Notes under the pieces: generated by a model
What the model saw: only the letters and a program-made list of their open reading frames with translations
The model's database searches: none
Told to the model about the DNA's origin: nothing
Made by a program: the position numbers and the translations under genes
Assembly (NCBI RefSeq): GCF_018223345.1
Contig: NZ_CP073587.1
Span: 3,597,001 to 3,661,000, forward strand
Length of the DNA: 64,000 nt
Reading direction: 5' to 3'
From: Shewanella yunxiaonensis
GTDB taxonomy: Bacteria > Pseudomonadota > Gammaproteobacteria > Enterobacterales > Shewanellaceae
Part shown: one piece after another, positions 35,020 to 44,582 of the stretch
Position numbering within the stretch: the stretch's first letter is position 1
Layout: each line of letters opens with the position of its first letter

Positions 35020-36051
35020 TCATGCAAACTCATGTTGCAGCTTTGCTGCATTAAACGCTTCTTTACTTCTTAATACTGACCATACAATTCTCGCCAGTTT
35101 ATTGGCCAGTGCCACGCAGACTACATTAAACGGTTTCGTAGCCCTCAGCTTTATCAACCATTCACCAAAGACTGCTCCAGATGTCTCTGGCCTGGCTAAA
35201 ATCGCACGCGCGCCATGGATGAGCAGCGTACGTAAGTGCTTATTCCCGCGCTTGCTAATCCCGAGTAATCGCGGCTTACCTCCGGAGGAGTGTTGATGAG
35301 GCACTAACCCCAGCCAAGCTGCTAAATCGCGCCCATTTTTGAATTGCGCAGCATTACCTAACTCTGCTACACATTGAGAAGCCGTGATGTCACCAATGCC
35401 CGGTATCGACTTCAATAACTGTGCATCACCGTGCGTAGCCAGTTGTTGCTTAAGCTTGATGTCTTGCTCGGCAATCCGCGCTGAGAGGTCATCATAATGC
35501 GAATGAAGCCCTGCAAGTTCAGCGATGAACTGCGCTGGCAGTTTTTCAGCATGCTCTGCCAACCACAGGAATAAACGCTTCATGACGCTATGGTCTCTTG
35601 GCAGACTGACACCAAATTCCAATAACAACGCCCCAATGCGTGACATACAAGCTGTGCGCTCTTTGATATAGCCTTGTCGCACGCGATGAATCGCTGACAT
35701 CATCTGTGCCGCTTCTGTTTTTACCGCGACAAAGCGCATCGATGGCCGTCCGGCAGCTTCAGCTATCGCATCGGCATCAATAAAGTCGTTCTTGTTACCT
35801 TTGACGTAAGGTTTTACATACTGCGGTGGAATGAGTTTGACGTGATGCTCAAACTGCTGACAAAGACGTCCAAGCCAATGTGCACCACCACAAGCTTCAA
35901 AAGCGATAGTGGTAGGTGGTAGTTGCTGAAGAAAAAGAATGAGTTGTTTGCGGGAAAGCTTCTTACGCACAACCGTTTTACCTGCACGGTCATGGCCTAC
36001 AAGATGAAAGTTTGACTTGCCTAAATCGATACCGAGTACTTGAATAAACAT
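35020..36051 (-). CDS. IS110/IS1111-family DEDD transposase
   Basis: 343 residues. N-terminal RuvC-like DEDD domain: D in GIDLGKSNFH, E in AFEACGGAHW, D pair in NDFIDADAIAEA. C-terminal Transposase_20 domain: SIPGIGDITASQCVAELG, FKNGRDLAAWLGLVP and the catalytic serine block SSGGKPRLLGISKRGN. Full length and without stops, so probably active. Confidence 0.93.
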   Translation of the reverse strand: MFIQVLGIDLGKSNFHLVGHDRAGKTVVRKKLSRKQLILFLQQLPPTTIAFEACGGAHWLGRLCQQFEHHVKLIPPQYVKPYVKGNKNDFIDADAIAEAAGRPSMRFVAVKTEAAQMMSAIHRVRQGYIKERTACMSRIGALLLEFGVSLPRDHSVMKRLFLWLAEHAEKLPAQFIAELAGLHSHYDDLSARIAEQDIKLKQQLATHGDAQLLKSIPGIGDITASQCVAELGNAAQFKNGRDLAAWLGLVPHQHSSGGKPRLLGISKRGNKHLRTLLIHGARAILARPETSGAVFGEWLIKLRATKPFNVVCVALANKLARIVWSVLRSKEAFNAAKLQHEFA

Positions 36052-36118
36052 GATGGTCTACCTCCTGTCTAGCCTAATCTCAGCATAGTCGCTGAGAAGG
36101 GAGGCGGACCATCACATT

Positions 36119-36145
36119 AAGCCTGCTGTTGAAGCAGGCTTTTTT
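36119..36145 (+). terminator. Terminator hairpin between menE/IS and rpoH
   Basis: Nine-bp stem AAGCCTGCT (36119-36127)/AGCAGGCTT (36133-36141) and a T6 run on the plus strand. It probably ended the menDHCE transcript before the IS arrived. The minus-strand T tract for rpoH is poor and may have been cut by the insertion. Confidence 0.78.
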
Positions 36146-36156
36146 GGCAATTCGTT

Positions 36157-37014
36157 TTAAGCTTCCATACACGCCTTAAGTTTGTTCATGGCGTTCTTTT
36201 CCAATTGACGAATACGTTCTGCTGAGACCTGATACTGATCCGCCAAATCTTGCAGAGTGGTTTTATCGTCATCCAACCAGCGCGCTTTCAAAATATGCTG
36301 ACTACGTTCATCCAGCGTTTTAATTGCTGCCAGCAGTCGCGCCTGAGAACGAGCTTCCCAGTTATCATTTTCCACCTGTTCTGCGACATCAGAAGAGTGG
36401 TCTTCCAGATATAACGCTGGGGCAAAATCATGGTCATCATCGCTATCACTGCTCATATCAAACGCAGCATCCTGCGCTGACATGCGTGATTCCATTTCAG
36501 TGACATCCGCTTTGGAGACACCCAAGCTATCAGCAACCATAGAAACTTCTTCATCACTGAACCAGCCAAGACGTTGCTTAGCCTTACGCAGGTTAAAGAA
36601 CAGTTTACGCTGAGCTTTGGTGGTGGCGACTTTAACGATACGCCAGTTTTTCAATACATATTCGTGAATTTCAGCTTTGATCCAGTGCACGGCAAAGGAA
36701 ACCAGACGCACACCGACGTCGGGGTCGAAGCGTTTTACCGCTTTCATCAGACCAATGTTGCCTTCCTGAATCAAATCTGCCTGTGGCAGGCCATAGCCGG
36801 CATAACCACGTGCAATATGCACCACAAAACGCAGGTGCGACATAATAAGCTGCTTAGCCGCCTGCAGGTCACCTGTTTCCTGCAAACGCTTAGCCAGCGC
36901 ATACTCTTGTTCAGCGTCCAGCATTGACATGCTGTTTACTGAATGAATATAGGCTTCGAGGCTACTGCTGCCCTGAGGGACCATCAGTGCCATTGATTGC
37001 GTTTGATCAGTCAT
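36157..37014 (-). CDS. rpoH: RNA polymerase heat-shock sigma factor RpoH (sigma32)
   Basis: 285 residues (284 in E. coli). Region 2 has [19 protein letters not shown]; the RpoH-specific box is [12 protein letters not shown]; region 4 ends [21 protein letters not shown]. It directs transcription of heat-shock chaperones and proteases. It lies downstream of ftsYEX, as in many gammaproteobacteria, with its own 160-bp upstream region. Confidence 0.97.
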   Translation of the reverse strand: MTDQTQSMALMVPQGSSSLEAYIHSVNSMSMLDAEQEYALAKRLQETGDLQAAKQLIMSHLRFVVHIARGYAGYGLPQADLIQEGNIGLMKAVKRFDPDVGVRLVSFAVHWIKAEIHEYVLKNWRIVKVATTKAQRKLFFNLRKAKQRLGWFSDEEVSMVADSLGVSKADVTEMESRMSAQDAAFDMSSDSDDDHDFAPALYLEDHSSDVAEQVENDNWEARSQARLLAAIKTLDERSQHILKARWLDDDKTTLQDLADQYQVSAERIRQLEKNAMNKLKACMEA

Positions 37015-37084
37015 TCACGCTCCCGTGTTTATTACCACTAGTTCAATTGAGGAATTTCAGTCGAACTCATGCACTATCGATTAA

Positions 37085-37101
37085 TTGACATTATATGTCA
37101 A
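37085..37101. promoter_or_regulatory. Palindrome in the rpoH upstream region
   Basis: TTGACAT-TAT-ATGTCAA, perfect 7-bp arms, 71 bp before rpoH. Read on the minus strand it contains TATAAT, so a regulator binding here could overlap an rpoH promoter. The binding factor is unknown. Confidence 0.55.
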
Positions 37102-37174
37102 CACTCACACTGTGCAGAGTGTTATTTTTGCTCCACAAATATGACAATGCAAGCCCCAATTAGTTCACTTGGAA

Positions 37175-38137
37175 TCAGCTGGGTTCAATGGCGCGCAAGT
37201 GCTGTCGCACCGATAAATAGGAGCCTAACCACCCCAAAAATGATGCGGCAAACACCATCTGCAACAGTTCAGTAAAACTAAGATTTTGTAACTGCAGATT
37301 ACTACCATACAGCCCCATAAAGGTGTTCAAGGCCCCCGATAGAAACCAGACCAATAGATTAATCAGAAGCCAGGCGAGAACTCCGCCAACGACACCGTAC
37401 CATATCCCGGTGTATAAAAAAGGCCGTTGAATAAAAGCTTCTGTCGCCCCCACCAGCTTCATCACTTCGATCTCGCTGCGCCGGTTCATGATCGCCAGAC
37501 GGATGGTATTGCCGATAACCAGCACCACGGCGAGGATCAATAACGCCGCCAGTCCGATTACCGTACGCTCTAACACTTTTACCAGCGCTTGCAGTTTCTC
37601 CAGCCATTCAATATCTAAGCGGCCAAAGCTAACTTCAGGCTCCTGCTCTAATTTATTCAGTAATTCCCGGGCACCCGCCGGTGTTGAGTATTTACTGGTA
37701 GGCGTGACAGTGACCACCGCAGGCAACGGGTTCTCATCAAGATAAGATAAGGCGTCACCAAACCCAGATTGTTGCTGAAACTCGGCTAAAGCTTGTTCGC
37801 GACTAATATATTTAATATCACTGATTTCGGGATAGACCTTGATACGAGCAATCAGACTCTGAATACTCTGCTCAGAACGGGCACCATCAATAAACAGGGA
37901 AATCTGCGCTGCACTATTCCAGGAATGCGTAATATTCTCGGCATTCTTTACTAACACCTGCAAGGCCGCGGGCAAGCTCAAGCTGACCCCGAGAACCGCC
38001 ATGGTCATTAACGATGACATGGGGGTTCGCCACAATTCGCCGATACTGGCAGTAGCATGCTGAATATGCCGAATAAAAAACATCACGATGCGACCAGATA
38101 GCGGTAATTTGGAGCGGGTCAATGACGACGGGGACAT
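37175..38137 (-). CDS. ftsX: Cell-division ABC permease FtsX
   Basis: 320 residues with four helices: one near 45-65, an extracytoplasmic domain to about 195, then three more. It has the SRREIEVMKLVGAT-type cytoplasmic segment (NRRSEIEVMKLVGATEAF). With FtsE it activates cell-wall hydrolysis at the septum through EnvC-type partners. It starts 12 bp after ftsE. Confidence 0.95.
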   Translation of the reverse strand: MSPSSLTRSKLPLSGRIVMFFIRHIQHATASIGELWRTPMSSLMTMAVLGVSLSLPAALQVLVKNAENITHSWNSAAQISLFIDGARSEQSIQSLIARIKVYPEISDIKYISREQALAEFQQQSGFGDALSYLDENPLPAVVTVTPTSKYSTPAGARELLNKLEQEPEVSFGRLDIEWLEKLQALVKVLERTVIGLAALLILAVVLVIGNTIRLAIMNRRSEIEVMKLVGATEAFIQRPFLYTGIWYGVVGGVLAWLLINLLVWFLSGALNTFMGLYGSNLQLQNLSFTELLQMVFAASFLGWLGSYLSVRQHLRAIEPS

Positions 38138-38149
38138 AGCAACTCCTAA

Positions 38150-38833
38150 TCAGCTCAAGGGTTCGACAATATCGGCTTCACCACCGATCATCCGCCCCTG
38201 TCGCAAGGTCAGGGTACGGTATTTCATGCGCGCGATGAGCCCAAGGTCGTGCGTCGCAATCAGCACACTGGTACCGGCATCGTTAAAGGTTTCGAATAAC
38301 CGCAGGATGTCCATCGACAGTTTGGGATCTAGGTTGCCGGTGGGTTCATCGGCCAACAATAACGCCGGCTTGTTCACAATCGCACGAGCGATGCCCACGC
38401 GCTGTTGTTCGCCGCCGGAGAGCATGATCGGATTATGTTTATCCTTTCCATAAAGTCCGACCATATCCAGCGCCCCGGCCACACGCTTGCGGATTTCGCC
38501 CAACGTAAAACCTTCAATCACCAATGGCAGTGCCACATTATCGAATACACTGCGATCCATCAGGAGATGATGGTTCTGGAAAATCATACCGATTTGCCGA
38601 CGTAAATAAGGCACATGCTGACGCTTGATGTGGGCAATGTCATGCCCGTTGATATAGACCTTACCAGCACTAGCGCGCTCGATCACCGTGATCAATTTGA
38701 GCAGGGTACTCTTACCCGCACCGGAATGGCCGGTAAGAAACGCCATTTCACCCCGCTGCAGATGAAAATTCACTTCCGTCAGCGCTTTCTGGCCACCAGG
38801 GTAGATTTTACTGACCTGCTCAAATCGAATCAT
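38150..38833 (-). CDS. ftsE: Cell-division ABC ATPase FtsE
   Basis: 227 residues. Walker A GHSGAGKSTLLKL, signature LSGGEQQRVGIARA, Walker B LLADEPTGNLDP and H-switch ATHD are all intact. It partners FtsX. It lies 2 bp after ftsY, in the order ftsY-ftsE-ftsX-rpoH. Confidence 0.97.
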   Translation of the reverse strand: MIRFEQVSKIYPGGQKALTEVNFHLQRGEMAFLTGHSGAGKSTLLKLITVIERASAGKVYINGHDIAHIKRQHVPYLRRQIGMIFQNHHLLMDRSVFDNVALPLVIEGFTLGEIRKRVAGALDMVGLYGKDKHNPIMLSGGEQQRVGIARAIVNKPALLLADEPTGNLDPKLSMDILRLFETFNDAGTSVLIATHDLGLIARMKYRTLTLRQGRMIGGEADIVEPLS

Positions 38834-38835
38834 AT

Positions 38836-40131
38836 TTAACTATCCGCTTTCTCCTGACTGAACAGGGCATCGATAAAGTCTTTGGCATTAAAAGTCCGCA
38901 GATCATCAATCTGCTCACCTACACCTATGTAACGGATAGGAATACCAAATTTATCAGCGATAGCAAAGATCACTCCGCCTTTAGCAGTGCCATCCAGCTT
39001 GCTGATTGTGATACCGGAGACCCCCACGGCTTCATGGAACAATTGTGCCTGACTGATCGCATTCTGGCCGGTGCTGGCATCAAGGGTTAGCATCACTTCA
39101 TGCGGAGCGTCTTCATCGAGCTTTTTCATCACCCGCACCACTTTTTTCAGCTCATCCATCAGGTGTGCCTTATTCTGCAAACGCCCCGCAGTATCGGCGA
39201 TCAATACATCCACTTTACGGGATTTAGCCGCTTGCAGTGCATCAAATAATACCGATGCGCTATCAGCTCCGGTGTGCTGTGCAATGACGGGAATATTATT
39301 ACGCTGTCCCCATACCTGGAGCTGCTCCACCGCTGCCGCGCGGAAGGTATCACCTGCCGCCAGCATGACCGATTTGCCCTCGCGCTGATATTGCTTGGCC
39401 AATTTACCGATAGTGGTGGTTTTACCGACCCCGTTAACGCCGACCATCAAGATCACAAACGGGCCAGCGGCATTTTCCGGCACTAACGGTTTACTTACCG
39501 GTTCCAGTGTTGCCAGCATCTCCTGTTGCATCAAGGCATACAGCGCTTCTGCATCCTTGAGTTGCTTGCGATTAGCATGTTCGGTCAGGCTATTGATGAG
39601 CTTGGTGGTAGTTTCCACGCCAACATCAGCGATCAGCAGTTGTTCTTCTAGCTCTTCAAACAACTCATCATCAATTTTCTTACCGCGGAACAAACCGATA
39701 AAACCACTACCGATGTTCTCACTGGTACGCATCAGACCGCGTTTCAGGCGGGCAAACAGCCCCTCTTTATGCGGCTTTTCCTGAGGCTCTGGCTGAACTT
39801 CAACGCTAACGGTTTCTGCGACAGCTTCCTCTGCTGATGGTGTAACGTCCTCAGTCACGACCTCATCTGCAGCGCCCTGGAATGCTTCAGCAATAGCGGA
39901 AGCTGCAGTGTCCGCGGCGACGGCCGCTTCGCTCTCGGGTGCTACGGTGTCTGTCTCAAGACTTTCAGTGCTTGCTGCCGCGCGATCTGGTGTCTCAATA
40001 GCAGAGACGTCCTCTTCAGCAGACTCGGCTCCGGTTGCAATGTTTTCAACATCGGTAGCAGGCGATTCCGCTGCGGCGTCCTCAACAGGTGCATCTTTAC
40101 GGAACCAGGAAAATAAACCTTTTTTTGCCAT
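38836..40131 (-). CDS. ftsY: Signal recognition particle receptor FtsY
   Basis: 431 residues from the ATG at 40131 (MAKKGLFSWFRKD, the usual amphipathic start); the frame is open 34 codons further. An acidic, Ala/Glu-rich A domain (about 15-130) precedes the NG domain: P-loop GVNGVGKTTTIGKLA, DTAGR and TKLDGTAKGG. It docks ribosome-SRP complexes at the inner membrane. Confidence 0.96.
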   Translation of the reverse strand: MAKKGLFSWFRKDAPVEDAAAESPATDVENIATGAESAEEDVSAIETPDRAAASTESLETDTVAPESEAAVAADTAASAIAEAFQGAADEVVTEDVTPSAEEAVAETVSVEVQPEPQEKPHKEGLFARLKRGLMRTSENIGSGFIGLFRGKKIDDELFEELEEQLLIADVGVETTTKLINSLTEHANRKQLKDAEALYALMQQEMLATLEPVSKPLVPENAAGPFVILMVGVNGVGKTTTIGKLAKQYQREGKSVMLAAGDTFRAAAVEQLQVWGQRNNIPVIAQHTGADSASVLFDALQAAKSRKVDVLIADTAGRLQNKAHLMDELKKVVRVMKKLDEDAPHEVMLTLDASTGQNAISQAQLFHEAVGVSGITISKLDGTAKGGVIFAIADKFGIPIRYIGVGEQIDDLRTFNAKDFIDALFSQEKADS

Positions 40132-40375
40132 CAGTATTCTGTGCTCAATCTCTTGGGTGGGAAGTTTCAGGAGCCTCTTAGGCCACTGTTTAGTGGTCGC
40201 AGACTTATCGCAGCATTGGCTTTTCGCCTTCAACGATAACTTTGTTATAGAATAGCGACGCTTTTAGTTCCCTTCCAAGCCTTCATTGGCGGTTAACGCA
40301 CTGCATTATGAAGGGAATTTAAATAATCGGGACAGTTTACCACTTTATTTCTGTCGGCAACATCACGGGGGCACA

Positions 40376-40960
40376 ATGACCAAAAATCGTCCGGGCAGCG
40401 GTCAGGTAAGAATTATCGCGGGACAATGGCGTTCTCGCAGACTGCCGATTAAGGATCTGGAAGGTTTACGGCCCACAACCGACCGTGTCAGAGAAACGCT
40501 ATTCAATTGGTTGAGTGGCTACCTGACCGGCGCTAATGTGCTGGACTGTTTTGCTGGCAGCGGCGCATTGTCGCTGGAAGCCCTGTCGCGTTACGCAGCG
40601 TTTGCCCGGATCCACGAACTACAGCGCAGTGCGGCCGAACAGCTGCAGACCAATTTAGCCACACTGAAATGCGATAACGCCGAAGTGATCATTGGCGATT
40701 CGCTACAGCTATTGAATCGTCCGGCAGACAAGCGGTTTGATATCGTATTCATCGACCCGCCATTTCGCAAAGGTCTGGCAGCACAGGCTATTGCGCTAGT
40801 GCAACAGCACGGCTGGCTTAATGATGGGGCATTGATTTATGTCGAAGTTGAAGCAGAGCTGCACGGGTTACCACTGCCACCACAATGGCAACCGCTGAAA
40901 GAAAAGCAAGCCGGACAGGTCAGTTATCGGCTGTATTGTTATCAGGAGGAGGCTAACTGA
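40376..40960 (+). CDS. rsmD: 16S rRNA m2G966 methyltransferase RsmD
   Basis: 194 residues from the ATG at 40376 (GGGGGC upstream); the frame is open 30 codons further. It starts with RIIAGQWRSRRLP and has TDRVRETLFNWL, the AdoMet motif DCFAGSGALSLEALSR and the catalytic FIDPPF. Divergent from ftsY, as in E. coli. Its stop overlaps the next start (TGATG). Confidence 0.95.
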   Translation: MTKNRPGSGQVRIIAGQWRSRRLPIKDLEGLRPTTDRVRETLFNWLSGYLTGANVLDCFAGSGALSLEALSRYAAFARIHELQRSAAEQLQTNLATLKCDNAEVIIGDSLQLLNRPADKRFDIVFIDPPFRKGLAAQAIALVQQHGWLNDGALIYVEVEAELHGLPLPPQWQPLKEKQAGQVSYRLYCYQEEAN

Positions 40961-41253
40961 TGCGTGCTACCATCCTGTTTGGCAAAAGCATCACCGCGCT
41001 AGCGTGGTTGTTGATGGTATTTAATCTGCTGCACCCATTTGCCGGCAATATCGCCATCATCCTTAACATTCTGTTGGGAGTGACGACCATGATGCATGGG
41101 TTGCAAACGCTGATCTTTTACACGCTGTTCAATCAGGCCTTGCCACTCGCAAAAGCCGACTATGTAAAAGCGTTTATTTTTGGCGTATTTGCATTGTTGG
41201 AGTACCGGCAGAAGTTGTTGCAGCAGCAAGCGCAATCACCACATCAGCGATAA
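40960..41253 (+). CDS. yhhL: DUF1145 (YhhL-type) membrane protein
   Basis: 97 residues with three hydrophobic helices (about 8-25, 28-46, 62-80) and a basic, Gln-rich tail. It resembles DUF1145. Its position directly after rsmD, with overlapping stop and start codons, matches yhhL in E. coli. Function unknown. Confidence 0.85.
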   Translation: MRATILFGKSITALAWLLMVFNLLHPFAGNIAIILNILLGVTTMMHGLQTLIFYTLFNQALPLAKADYVKAFIFGVFALLEYRQKLLQQQAQSPHQR

Positions 41254-41262
41254 ACGCCGTGC

Positions 41263-41613
41263 TTACAAAAAGCCAATCGCCAACTGATATTTAAACACCT
41301 TGCCTTCGCTGGCTTTAATGGCGGCAACAATAGTGAAAATCACATTCAGTAAAACCAGCAAGCCGATCAGAAAAAAGCCTATCAGCACAAACGCCAGCAC
41401 GATGGCAATGGCGTAATAAATCAACATGCTGATTTGAAAGTTGAGGGTGTTGCGCCCGCAGGCATCAACAAATGCGGAATCTTCGCGCTTCATCAACCAC
41501 ACAATGAGCGGCCCAAGGAGATTACCAAAGGGGATCAGGTACCCGGCAAACGTGGCTAAATGCACTAGCATTCCCATATCCCGTTCCTGTTTTGGTAATG
41601 GTGAATTGTACAT
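41263..41613 (-). CDS. DUF4870-type small membrane protein
   Basis: 116 residues from the ATG at 41613 (AAGGAAGG 6 bp upstream); the frame is open 19 codons further. It has three helices and the family's MLVHLATFAGYLIPFGNLLGPLIVW and DACGRNTLNFQISMLIYY blocks. Function unknown. It begins 2 bp after the MOSC gene, so is translated with it. Confidence 0.85.
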   Translation of the reverse strand: MYNSPLPKQERDMGMLVHLATFAGYLIPFGNLLGPLIVWLMKREDSAFVDACGRNTLNFQISMLIYYAIAIVLAFVLIGFFLIGLLVLLNVIFTIVAAIKASEGKVFKYQLAIGFL

Positions 41614-41615
41614 GG

Positions 41616-42338
41616 TTACCTTCCTTGTAAAGCCTGAAATTGTACGGGGCCGTGTAGGCGCTTTTGCCAATCTTCAATCTTACCGTTAGCTAAGCGCTGT
41701 TGCAGATTGTGCTGCCAGTCGCTGGCTAAGCCGGTGGCGGTTAACAGCTTTTCATAGGCCGCAGCATCATATTGTGGGGCAAAATACAGTGCCATCGACT
41801 CCGCGAGGCTGATATCCGAGTGCCGTTCACGCAAAATCAACTGATCGTCTAATTTGATCGTCCCTTCTTGCAATACCCGATAAAACCAACCGCACATGGC
41901 GGTTTCTTGCATGGCCAGTGAAAAGCCAGGATGACCAAACTGCACATTGAGCTTAAAACAGGGCGCGCGGGGTTGCGTCACCTGCAATAACACATCACCT
42001 AACGCCACGATATCGCCGATATGCAGATGGTGCTCCGTGATCCCCAAAGACGAAATATTTTCCCCCATCGCTGGCGCAGTGCGCTTCGGCACCATCAATT
42101 CCCGTTGTTGGTAAACCTGATAATGTTCCAACGGGAAATGGTGCAGCACGCGTTCAGCACCGCCATGATTTTTGCCGTCAGCTTGTGCGTCGTGTAACAC
42201 CCCGTAGAAAGATACCTGTAACACGGGTTGCGACTGTTTGCTGTCGATGCCACTTAGCAAACCTTCACGAAACAGCAGATTGTCACCCGCATATAAACCG
42301 CACAATTGATGTGATGGCAAAGACAGAGAGGCAGACAT
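41616..42338 (-). CDS. yiiM: MOSC-domain protein, YiiM type
   Basis: 240 residues (224 in E. coli YiiM). MOSC core with GENISSLGI, HIGDI and the conserved cysteine in QPRAPCFKLN that would bind molybdenum cofactor. A C-terminal alpha-helical extension (about 160-240) is as in YiiM. In E. coli this protein detoxifies N-hydroxylated bases using electrons from reductases. Confidence 0.88.
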   Translation of the reverse strand: MSASLSLPSHQLCGLYAGDNLLFREGLLSGIDSKQSQPVLQVSFYGVLHDAQADGKNHGGAERVLHHFPLEHYQVYQQRELMVPKRTAPAMGENISSLGITEHHLHIGDIVALGDVLLQVTQPRAPCFKLNVQFGHPGFSLAMQETAMCGWFYRVLQEGTIKLDDQLILRERHSDISLAESMALYFAPQYDAAAYEKLLTATGLASDWQHNLQQRLANGKIEDWQKRLHGPVQFQALQGR

Positions 42339-42707
42339 GAGAGAACCTTGAAAAATGACCTTAACTAAGTAATTGTTTTATCACAAAAGCAGCAGATGAG
42401 TCACTGATTGTGTGGTACACAGGACTTACCTAAAAAAATGCCCCGTTGGGGAACAGGGCGGAAGGAGTAAACAGCAAATGAGCAAGCACTCGCAGCAATT
42501 GACCACGAGGTTGTAACACCATCATGTCAAAACGAGATGACAGACGAATGACAAAAATAAAGCCCCGCTAACAGCGAGGCCAAAAACCACAAACAACGAA
42601 GAAGGAAGGGAGAGTCTGCAGAAAACTGCCTTATCTAACTCGAGGGAAATGCTAGGGGTTAACCATGACAACGACATGACGCCCATATAGTGTTTTTATG
42701 ACATCTA
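42339..42707 (-). terminator. Non-coding stretch with tandem minus-strand terminators
   Basis: 369 bp without a gene. On the minus strand there is a hairpin at 42562-42580 (GCCTCGCT/AGCGGGGC, one mismatch) followed by TTTATTTTTG. A second hairpin at about 42439-42456 (CCCCAACGGGG core) is followed by ATTTTTTTA. Both would end the patatin-PfkB transcript. Confidence 0.65.
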
Positions 42708-43553
42708 CTAAATGGCCCCTTGCAGGTACAGTCGTAATGCGGCCCCGGGCACCGAAGTTTCTGATGCCACCGCATAAGCGCCCCAAATTGCCGCTTCCTG
42801 CATGGCCTGTTCAATTGCCAGCCCTGACAATAAACCATGAATCAGTCCCGCAGCGTAAACATCGCCAGCGCCGGTAGTATCGACGACGCTAGCCGTGACA
42901 GCGGGCACCTGTAACTCACCGTCAACACGATATAAACGCGCGCCCAGTTCACCTTCAGTCACAATAAAATAGCGAAGCGCCTCACCGGCAATCTGCTTCG
43001 CAAATTCCCAACGAGGAAGTGTTGTGCGTTCATGCATATCAGAGTGCGACGACAACAACACATGACATGGCCGAGACCGATCATCTTTAGCGAGTTGAGC
43101 TACCACGAGTGTCTGCGGTAAAGCGGTCAGCGCCCAACTTACGGCACCTTCGGCAGAGGTATTGAGGTACAACGCATCCCATTCTGACCAGCGCGGCGGT
43201 GCTGCCAGTTGGAATCTCGGGCGTTCTGGGCGAATGATGGTGCGTTCACCATCCGGGGTCATCACTAGCAGGATCTCGCTGGTACTGCCTTCATGCCGCT
43301 GTACGCGTCGGCAATCCAAGCCTTGCATGCCCGCTTCCGCCAGCACCCAATCCCCTAATTCATCACGGCCCAATTGGCTAACCAGCGCGACTTTATGGCC
43401 CGCCCATTCCAGCCCGATACCAGTATTGGCACCGCCACCACCCAAACGGCGACCACCATCCTGATAATGAAAGCGACCACCGGTTCGCAGCGCTTTGTTA
43501 AGCAACAGCAGACGATCACAATTCAGATTCGCCACCAGCAAGATATTGGCCAT
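42708..43553 (-). CDS. PfkB-family carbohydrate kinase
   Basis: 281 residues of the ribokinase/PfkB fold. GGGGANTGIGLEWAG is the N-terminal substrate motif. The catalytic block VVDTTGAGDVYAAGLIHGL contains the anion hole and the general-base Asp. The sugar substrate cannot be named. It lies 21 bp after the patatin gene. Confidence 0.87.
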   Translation of the reverse strand: MANILLVANLNCDRLLLLNKALRTGGRFHYQDGGRRLGGGGANTGIGLEWAGHKVALVSQLGRDELGDWVLAEAGMQGLDCRRVQRHEGSTSEILLVMTPDGERTIIRPERPRFQLAAPPRWSEWDALYLNTSAEGAVSWALTALPQTLVVAQLAKDDRSRPCHVLLSSHSDMHERTTLPRWEFAKQIAGEALRYFIVTEGELGARLYRVDGELQVPAVTASVVDTTGAGDVYAAGLIHGLLSGLAIEQAMQEAAIWGAYAVASETSVPGAALRLYLQGAI

Positions 43554-43574
43554 AATGTTCCCCTGTGCTAACAG

Positions 43575-44444
43575 TTACTGCGACGATAATTGCAAGAATG
43601 CGTGTACCCTTGCCAATTGCTCGGTGCCGTCTTTTCTTCCCAGTTGATACACCGCACTGACTTTGCTGACATTACGCTCCAAACGCGACAACCCCAACGG
43701 TGCCTGCGGTTGGATCACCAAAGCATTTCCCTCAATGACCTGTTGTTGTAACGCATCCAACGCCTGGTTATAACGTTGATGCCGCTGTAACAACGCAGCG
43801 ACCACCGCCGGATAACGTCGATAAATTTTGCGCGCCAACCAGGCCGGTTTAAAGGCGGATTTGCGATAGGCAGCATCCTGAGTCAGGATCACGACTTGCT
43901 TACTGAAACCATCTTTACGCGCCTGCGCCATAGGAATGGGCGCAGCAATACCACCATCTAGATACGGTGTCCCGTTAATCCACATTGGCGATGACACAAA
44001 CGGCAAACTGGAAGAGGCAATCAGCACATCCAGAAACTGCTCATGGTCCGAGAAATCGGCCATGCCAAAAAAGTCGGTGTTGCCCGTCAGACAATTAAAT
44101 GCCCCCACGCGAAATTCAGTGCCACTATTGAGAAACGTATTGAAATCAAAAGGGATTAGCTTGTTAGCCATTTGCCTATAGCTAAAATCAACATTGATGT
44201 AATTGCCGGTTTTCAGCCAGTGCCGCAACCCCATATAACGTTTGTCCGTCAAATAGCTTTGTTGAATTTGCAAGTTCCGACCGAGCTGGCGTGACACATA
44301 TGAGGCCGGATAAATGGCCCCGGCAGACACCCCTACCAGATAGGGAAATGTCAACCCCGCGTCCAGAAAGGTATCCAGCACCCCGGCAGTATAAATTGCC
44401 CGCAGGCCGCCGCCTTCCAGTACTAATGCGGTTTGCATCATCAC
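43575..44444 (-). CDS. Patatin-like phospholipase, YjjU type
   Basis: 289 residues. Oxyanion loop LEGGGLRAIYTAG, nucleophile in GVSAG (about residues 39-43) and the dyad aspartate in LDGGIAAP. These are intact catalytic features of a Ser-Asp lipid acyl hydrolase. No signal peptide, so cytoplasmic or membrane-associated. Same transcript as the PfkB kinase. Confidence 0.9.
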   Translation of the reverse strand: MMMQTALVLEGGGLRAIYTAGVLDTFLDAGLTFPYLVGVSAGAIYPASYVSRQLGRNLQIQQSYLTDKRYMGLRHWLKTGNYINVDFSYRQMANKLIPFDFNTFLNSGTEFRVGAFNCLTGNTDFFGMADFSDHEQFLDVLIASSSLPFVSSPMWINGTPYLDGGIAAPIPMAQARKDGFSKQVVILTQDAAYRKSAFKPAWLARKIYRRYPAVVAALLQRHQRYNQALDALQQQVIEGNALVIQPQAPLGLSRLERNVSKVSAVYQLGRKDGTEQLARVHAFLQLSSQ

Positions 44445-44582
44445 GATTCTCCTTGGTCATAAGGGGTGCAGCATACCCAAGGATTTTTCGCAGGAAAACC
44501 TTTTGTGAGATCCATTGGCTATTTTTCAATAGGTGATAATCTGTAGTTTGTAACGACCGTCACTTTTACAGGGAGAGAATTG

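Larger units (their letters stand above)
34809..36112 (-). mobile_element. IS110-family element, IS1111 group
   Basis: Inverted repeats ATGGTCCGCCTC (34809-34820) and GAGGCGGACCAT (36101-36112) enclose one transposase gene. Subterminal inverted repeats and a long non-coding end downstream of the transposase mark the IS1111 group; the real tips probably lie a few bases outside. It lies between menE and the hairpin at 36119-36141 and disrupts no gene. Confidence 0.85.
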
